A DNA stretch of 64,000 bases, taken from assembly GCA_016185065.1 (NCBI GenBank), contig JACPOL010000008.1, forward strand, positions 372,001 to 436,000, given 5' to 3'. The DNA is from Chlamydiales bacterium. Its GTDB lineage: Bacteria > Chlamydiota > Chlamydiia > Chlamydiales > Rhabdochlamydiaceae. The position numbers and the translations under genes were made by a program. Positions 60,931 through 64,000 of this stretch are shown here, piece by piece. The notes under the pieces were generated by a model that did no database searches, had not been told where the DNA came from, and saw nothing but the letters and a program-made list of their open reading frames with translations. Within the stretch, counting starts at the first letter, position 1, and each line of letters starts with the position of its first letter.

Positions 60931-62523
60931 TTAAACGAGGACGTCGACGAGTTCGTGCTTGGGGTTCTGCTTAATGGTGTACTGCTTATCCCATTGACTG
61001 GTAAAGAGAGCCATGGGGCGCCCCTGCCTATCTTTGACTAGAGCGGAGCTCGTCGACTTCACGAAGGTCTTCATATCCCCCAAAATCCACGCGCTGCACT
61101 GATAGGGAAGCATCGTAAGGGTGGTGTCTACGCCATACTCATCTTTCAGCCTATACTGCATTACCTCGAACTGGAGCTGTCCCACTGCAGCAAAGGTAAA
61201 ATCTCCTTCGCGCTCATAGGATTCTAGCATCTGTATCGCTCCCTCATCGATCAGCTGAAGCAGCCCCTTATCAAACGACTTCCTCTTTCCCACATCTTTG
61301 GGATAGAGGCGCGCGAAGATCTCAGGCTGGAATTGCGGAAGGGGCTTAAAATTGAAGCCTCCTGTGATGGAGAGTGTATCTCCGATCAGAAAGAGAGAGG
61401 GGTTAATAACGCCAATCACATCGCCGGGATAGGCAAAATCTAGAGTCGTTCTCTCGCCAGCTACCATTCCATGCGGACGAGAGAGGCGGATCTCTCGACC
61501 CAAACGGTGGTGCTTCACGATGAGGTCGCGTTCAAACCTACCGGAGCAGATTCGGATAAAGGCCATGCTATCGCGGTGGCGTCTATCCATGTTGGCTTGC
61601 AGCTTGAAAACATAGCCGCTAAATGGGGTCGTGATCGGGTCGATCTCCACCTCGGTTCCATCGGGGCGATCGGCAAGGCGCCCATGCGGGCAAGGAGCCA
61701 AATGGATAAAAGCGTCAAAAAAGGGCTCTACCCCGAAATTTGTAAGAGCTGAAGCAAAAAAGACAGGAGTGACTTCACCTGAGAGAAACTCTTGAAGAGA
61801 GAAGGGATTGCCCGCGAGCTCTAGAAGCTCAAGCTCCTGTTTAAGCGCCTGAAAGGCCTCTTCTCCGATTTTCTCTTTTGCGCTATCTAAAGGAACTCTT
61901 GCGATATCAGCCTTTTGTGCGCCCCCGTGGGATGTCTTCGTAAAAAAGAGCGCCTCACTTGTCTCTCTATCCACCACACCTCGAAACTCTTTTCCCATCC
62001 CGATAGGCCAGTTCATGGCTGACGAGCGAATCTGGAGCACATTCTCGACCTCATTCATGAGTTCGAGCGGCTCGCGCGCAGGCATATCCATCTTGTTAAT
62101 GAAAGTAAGAACGGGGATCCTTCTCAGCCGGCAGACCTCGAAGAGCTTTCGAGTCTGCTTCTCAACGCCTTTTGAGGCGTCGATAACCATGATCGCGCAG
62201 TCGGCAGCCGTTAGCGTGCGGTAGGTATCTTCCGAAAAATCTTCGTGGCCCGGGGTGTCGAGAACGTTGATGATCGTTCCCTTGTAGGTGAACTGCATCG
62301 CAGAGGAGGTGATCGAGATGCCCCTCTCCTGCTCCATCGCCATCCAGTCGGAGGTGGCGGCCTTTCGGCCTTTGCGTCCCTTAACCATCCCCGCTGTCTG
62401 GATCGCTCCCGAATAGAGCAGCAGCTTCTCTGTAAGCGTCGTCTTTCCCGCATCAGGGTGACTGATGATGGCAAAGGTGCGCCGCTTGGCAACCGCTTCT
62501 CTAATTGCTTCTTGATTCTCCAT
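60931..62523 (-). CDS. prfC: Peptide chain release factor 3
   Basis: GTPase that removes RF1/RF2 from ribosomes after termination. 530 residues: SHPDAGKTTLTEKLLLYSGA (G1), MEQERGISITSSAMQF (G2), LDTPGHEDFSEDTYR (G3), FINKMD (G4), plus the RF3-specific GRKGRKAATSDWM and the C-terminal GQLQFEVMQYRLKDEY. Full length. It ends 6 bases from the end of the F-box gene, convergently. Confidence 0.95.
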   Translation of the reverse strand: MENQEAIREAVAKRRTFAIISHPDAGKTTLTEKLLLYSGAIQTAGMVKGRKGRKAATSDWMAMEQERGISITSSAMQFTYKGTIINVLDTPGHEDFSEDTYRTLTAADCAIMVIDASKGVEKQTRKLFEVCRLRRIPVLTFINKMDMPAREPLELMNEVENVLQIRSSAMNWPIGMGKEFRGVVDRETSEALFFTKTSHGGAQKADIARVPLDSAKEKIGEEAFQALKQELELLELAGNPFSLQEFLSGEVTPVFFASALTNFGVEPFFDAFIHLAPCPHGRLADRPDGTEVEIDPITTPFSGYVFKLQANMDRRHRDSMAFIRICSGRFERDLIVKHHRLGREIRLSRPHGMVAGERTTLDFAYPGDVIGVINPSLFLIGDTLSITGGFNFKPLPQFQPEIFARLYPKDVGKRKSFDKGLLQLIDEGAIQMLESYEREGDFTFAAVGQLQFEVMQYRLKDEYGVDTTLTMLPYQCSAWILGDMKTFVKSTSSALVKDRQGRPMALFTSQWDKQYTIKQNPKHELVDVLV

Positions 62524-62585
62524 GAGGGCTCTTATACCCCAAACCCCTTATTAAAATCGACCGCTGAAGAGCGTAAGAGCGCGAG

Positions 62586-62617
62586 TTACACAGAGAAAGA
62601 AGAGGCGCTCTGTGTAA
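62586..62617. repeat. Family F short inverted repeat
   Basis: TTACACAGAG / CTCTGTGTAA arms with a 12-base loop, the core of the 23463 element. Confidence 0.5.
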
Positions 62618-62724
62618 AATTCTTCTGTCTTCTGCCTTTCTTGGGAGTGAAAGTTTTTTTCTGAGATGCAAATTGTGTTTTTGATATGGTGCGAAAAAGA
62701 TAAAAAAATTTTGGAGAGCTGCTT

Positions 62725-64000
62725 ATGAAAAGAAAGAGTCTAGCCTGCGCATTTGGCTACATCTACTTCACTCTACTCGCTGTACCTTGTGTAGATGCTG
62801 CTGTCACTTACACGGTCGACACGAACAGTGATGATATTACAATGGGCAGTGGAAATACCGGATCTCTGCGCTATGTAATGAAACAGATTCTTGTGAGTGA
62901 GACAGATCCAAATATCACAATCAACTTCAACGCAGCTCTTGGTACGATCACTCTTACTGATGACCTTCCGATCTTGGCAACCAATGCGGTATCCTCTTCC
63001 ACGCCATCTACGATCACGATTAATGGAAATGCCAATACAATCGATGGATTTGACTCGTCGGTGCCTGCTAATTATCAAGCCTTCTTTATCACACCGATCT
63101 ACAGCTATAGTAAGCCTTCAGGCGTGGGCATCACTGTAAATATCGACAATCTCTCCATTGAAAATTGCGGGATCTTAGGTGGTCAGGGCGGATCCGGAGG
63201 GTGTGGTGGAGGTGGCGGCTTGGGAGCTGGAGCTGGCATTTTTGTGGATAAGGATGCGACCGTTGGTGTCACTAATACCGCATTTACATCGTGTACGGTT
63301 ACTGGTGGAACAGGATCGAATGGAGCTACCGTCGCTGCAAGAGGTTCAGGAGGAGGAGGAGGCTATGGAGGAGGTGGCGCCGGCAGTGGCAGTAACGGAG
63401 GGGGTGCAGGCGGAGGCGGCGGATTTCGTAGCAACGGAGGATCGGCGGGAAGTTCAGGTGGCGGCGGCGGCGCCGGTGGAAGATGGGTACCTGGGTTAAG
63501 CACTGTTGATGGAGGATCCTCGAACAGTATCACCAATTCGGGGGGAGGAGGAGGAGGCACTTTGACGGGTGGAGCAACCACCTCAAGCGGACTTGGAGGC
63601 GATGGAGGGAGCAACTTAAATTCGACGGGAGGAGCTGTAGGAACCAATGGCAATGGAGCTGCGGGGGGCCCAGGAACCGGAGGAGCAGGTGGTGGAAATA
63701 ATGGCCCAGTTATTACATCTGGAGGAGCGGGTGGCTTTGGCGGTGGCGGTGGCGGATCAGGAACTAACTCTCCACTAACCACTGGCGCGGGTGGAGGAGG
63801 AGCTGGGGGTGCCTTTGGAGGTGGCGGAGGCTCTTCAACAGGCGCTGCAAGCGGAGGGGGAGCAGGTGGCGATTTTGGAGGCGGTGGTGGTGCCGGAGCA
63901 AATAGTGCGACAGTCGGCGGATCCACAGGCGGCAGCTCCTTTGGTGGTGGAGGCGGTGGTGGTGCCAGAGGAGGACCGGGTACTCTCAAGGGAGGAACAG
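62725..64000 (+). CDS. Glycine-rich surface protein, 5' part (autotransporter-like), partial
   Basis: Open to the window end with 425 codons visible. Signal peptide (ATG at 62725, GGAGAG 8 bases upstream; hydrophobic FGYIYFTLLAVPCVDAA), then a beta-helix-like start with TGSLRYVMKQI, repeated ITINFN / ITLTDDLP / ITINGNANTIDGF strands as in pectin-lyase-like passengers and chlamydial Pmp-type proteins. From about residue 150 Gly exceeds half of the sequence (GGGGAG, GGFGGGGGG), similar to PE-PGRS-like regions. A C-terminal barrel is expected beyond the window but not seen. The opposite-strand proline-rich frame is a shadow. Confidence 0.75.
   Translation, partial: MKRKSLACAFGYIYFTLLAVPCVDAAVTYTVDTNSDDITMGSGNTGSLRYVMKQILVSETDPNITINFNAALGTITLTDDLPILATNAVSSSTPSTITINGNANTIDGFDSSVPANYQAFFITPIYSYSKPSGVGITVNIDNLSIENCGILGGQGGSGGCGGGGGLGAGAGIFVDKDATVGVTNTAFTSCTVTGGTGSNGATVAARGSGGGGGYGGGGAGSGSNGGGAGGGGGFRSNGGSAGSSGGGGGAGGRWVPGLSTVDGGSSNSITNSGGGGGGTLTGGATTSSGLGGDGGSNLNSTGGAVGTNGNGAAGGPGTGGAGGGNNGPVITSGGAGGFGGGGGGSGTNSPLTTGAGGGGAGGAFGGGGGSSTGAASGGGAGGDFGGGGGAGANSATVGGSTGGSSFGGGGGGGARGGPGTLKGGT

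Noticed and set aside
63363..63989. Proline-rich open frame on the minus strand
   Set aside because: It is the complement of glycine codons (GGN gives NCC) of the real plus-strand gene, with no stop or start logic.

Overview
The window comes from a member of the Chlamydiae, most likely a chlamydia-like (Parachlamydiales-type) symbiont of protists. Supports are the adjacent diadenylate cyclase, YbbR and HtrB-type acyltransferase genes (an order also known in Chlamydia), a queuine-type TGT beside a YhhQ transporter, an infC-rpmI-rplT-pheS block, and several proteins with eukaryote-like domains (F-box plus leucine-rich repeats, a PI3/PI4-kinase-like domain). Genes are moderate in GC. The spacers upstream of the eukaryote-like genes are strongly AT-rich. 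The species cannot be fixed from this window.

Layout. 1-7765: end of an Mla-type lipid transport operon (ATPase tail, MlaD), YqgE, small membrane proteins, a large unknown protein with a weak RasGEF resemblance, a PiT phosphate transporter and a secreted protein. 8053-17805: nine tandem paralogues of an undescribed membrane-anchored or exported family with kinase-like motifs, interrupted at 12362-14093 by a palindromic repeat and three opposite-strand, Inc-like membrane protein paralogues. 17840-23448: a secreted RHS/YD-repeat protein without a toxin tip and a membrane-anchored glycosyltransferase. 23567-31428: an outer-membrane barrel, DsbB, a nucleoside diphosphate kinase with a signal peptide, queuine uptake and TGT, thymidine kinase, GNAT, RDD protein and aldo/keto reductase. 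31610-40036 (minus strand): an effector-like island with two proteins ending in a predicted EndoU ribonuclease domain, a methyltransferase, a candidate permuted-papain protein and a NUDIX hydrolase. 40105-51768: permease, tRNA-Ser, the translation operon headed by tRNA-Val and a degenerate ThrRS-like protein where thrS is normally found, then folC-PHP-murB-nusB, dps and a DnaQ-like exonuclease. 52125-57313: c-di-AMP synthesis and envelope operon. 57471-64000: PI4-kinase-like protein, F-box/LRR protein, RF3, and the start of a glycine-rich surface protein.

At least seven families of dispersed palindromic repeats lie in the spacers. The most unusual (7778, 31434, 51774) carries GGAC motifs spaced 10-11 bp apart on both arms of a long palindrome.

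All functional calls rest on motif reading by eye. No database search or structure prediction was run.
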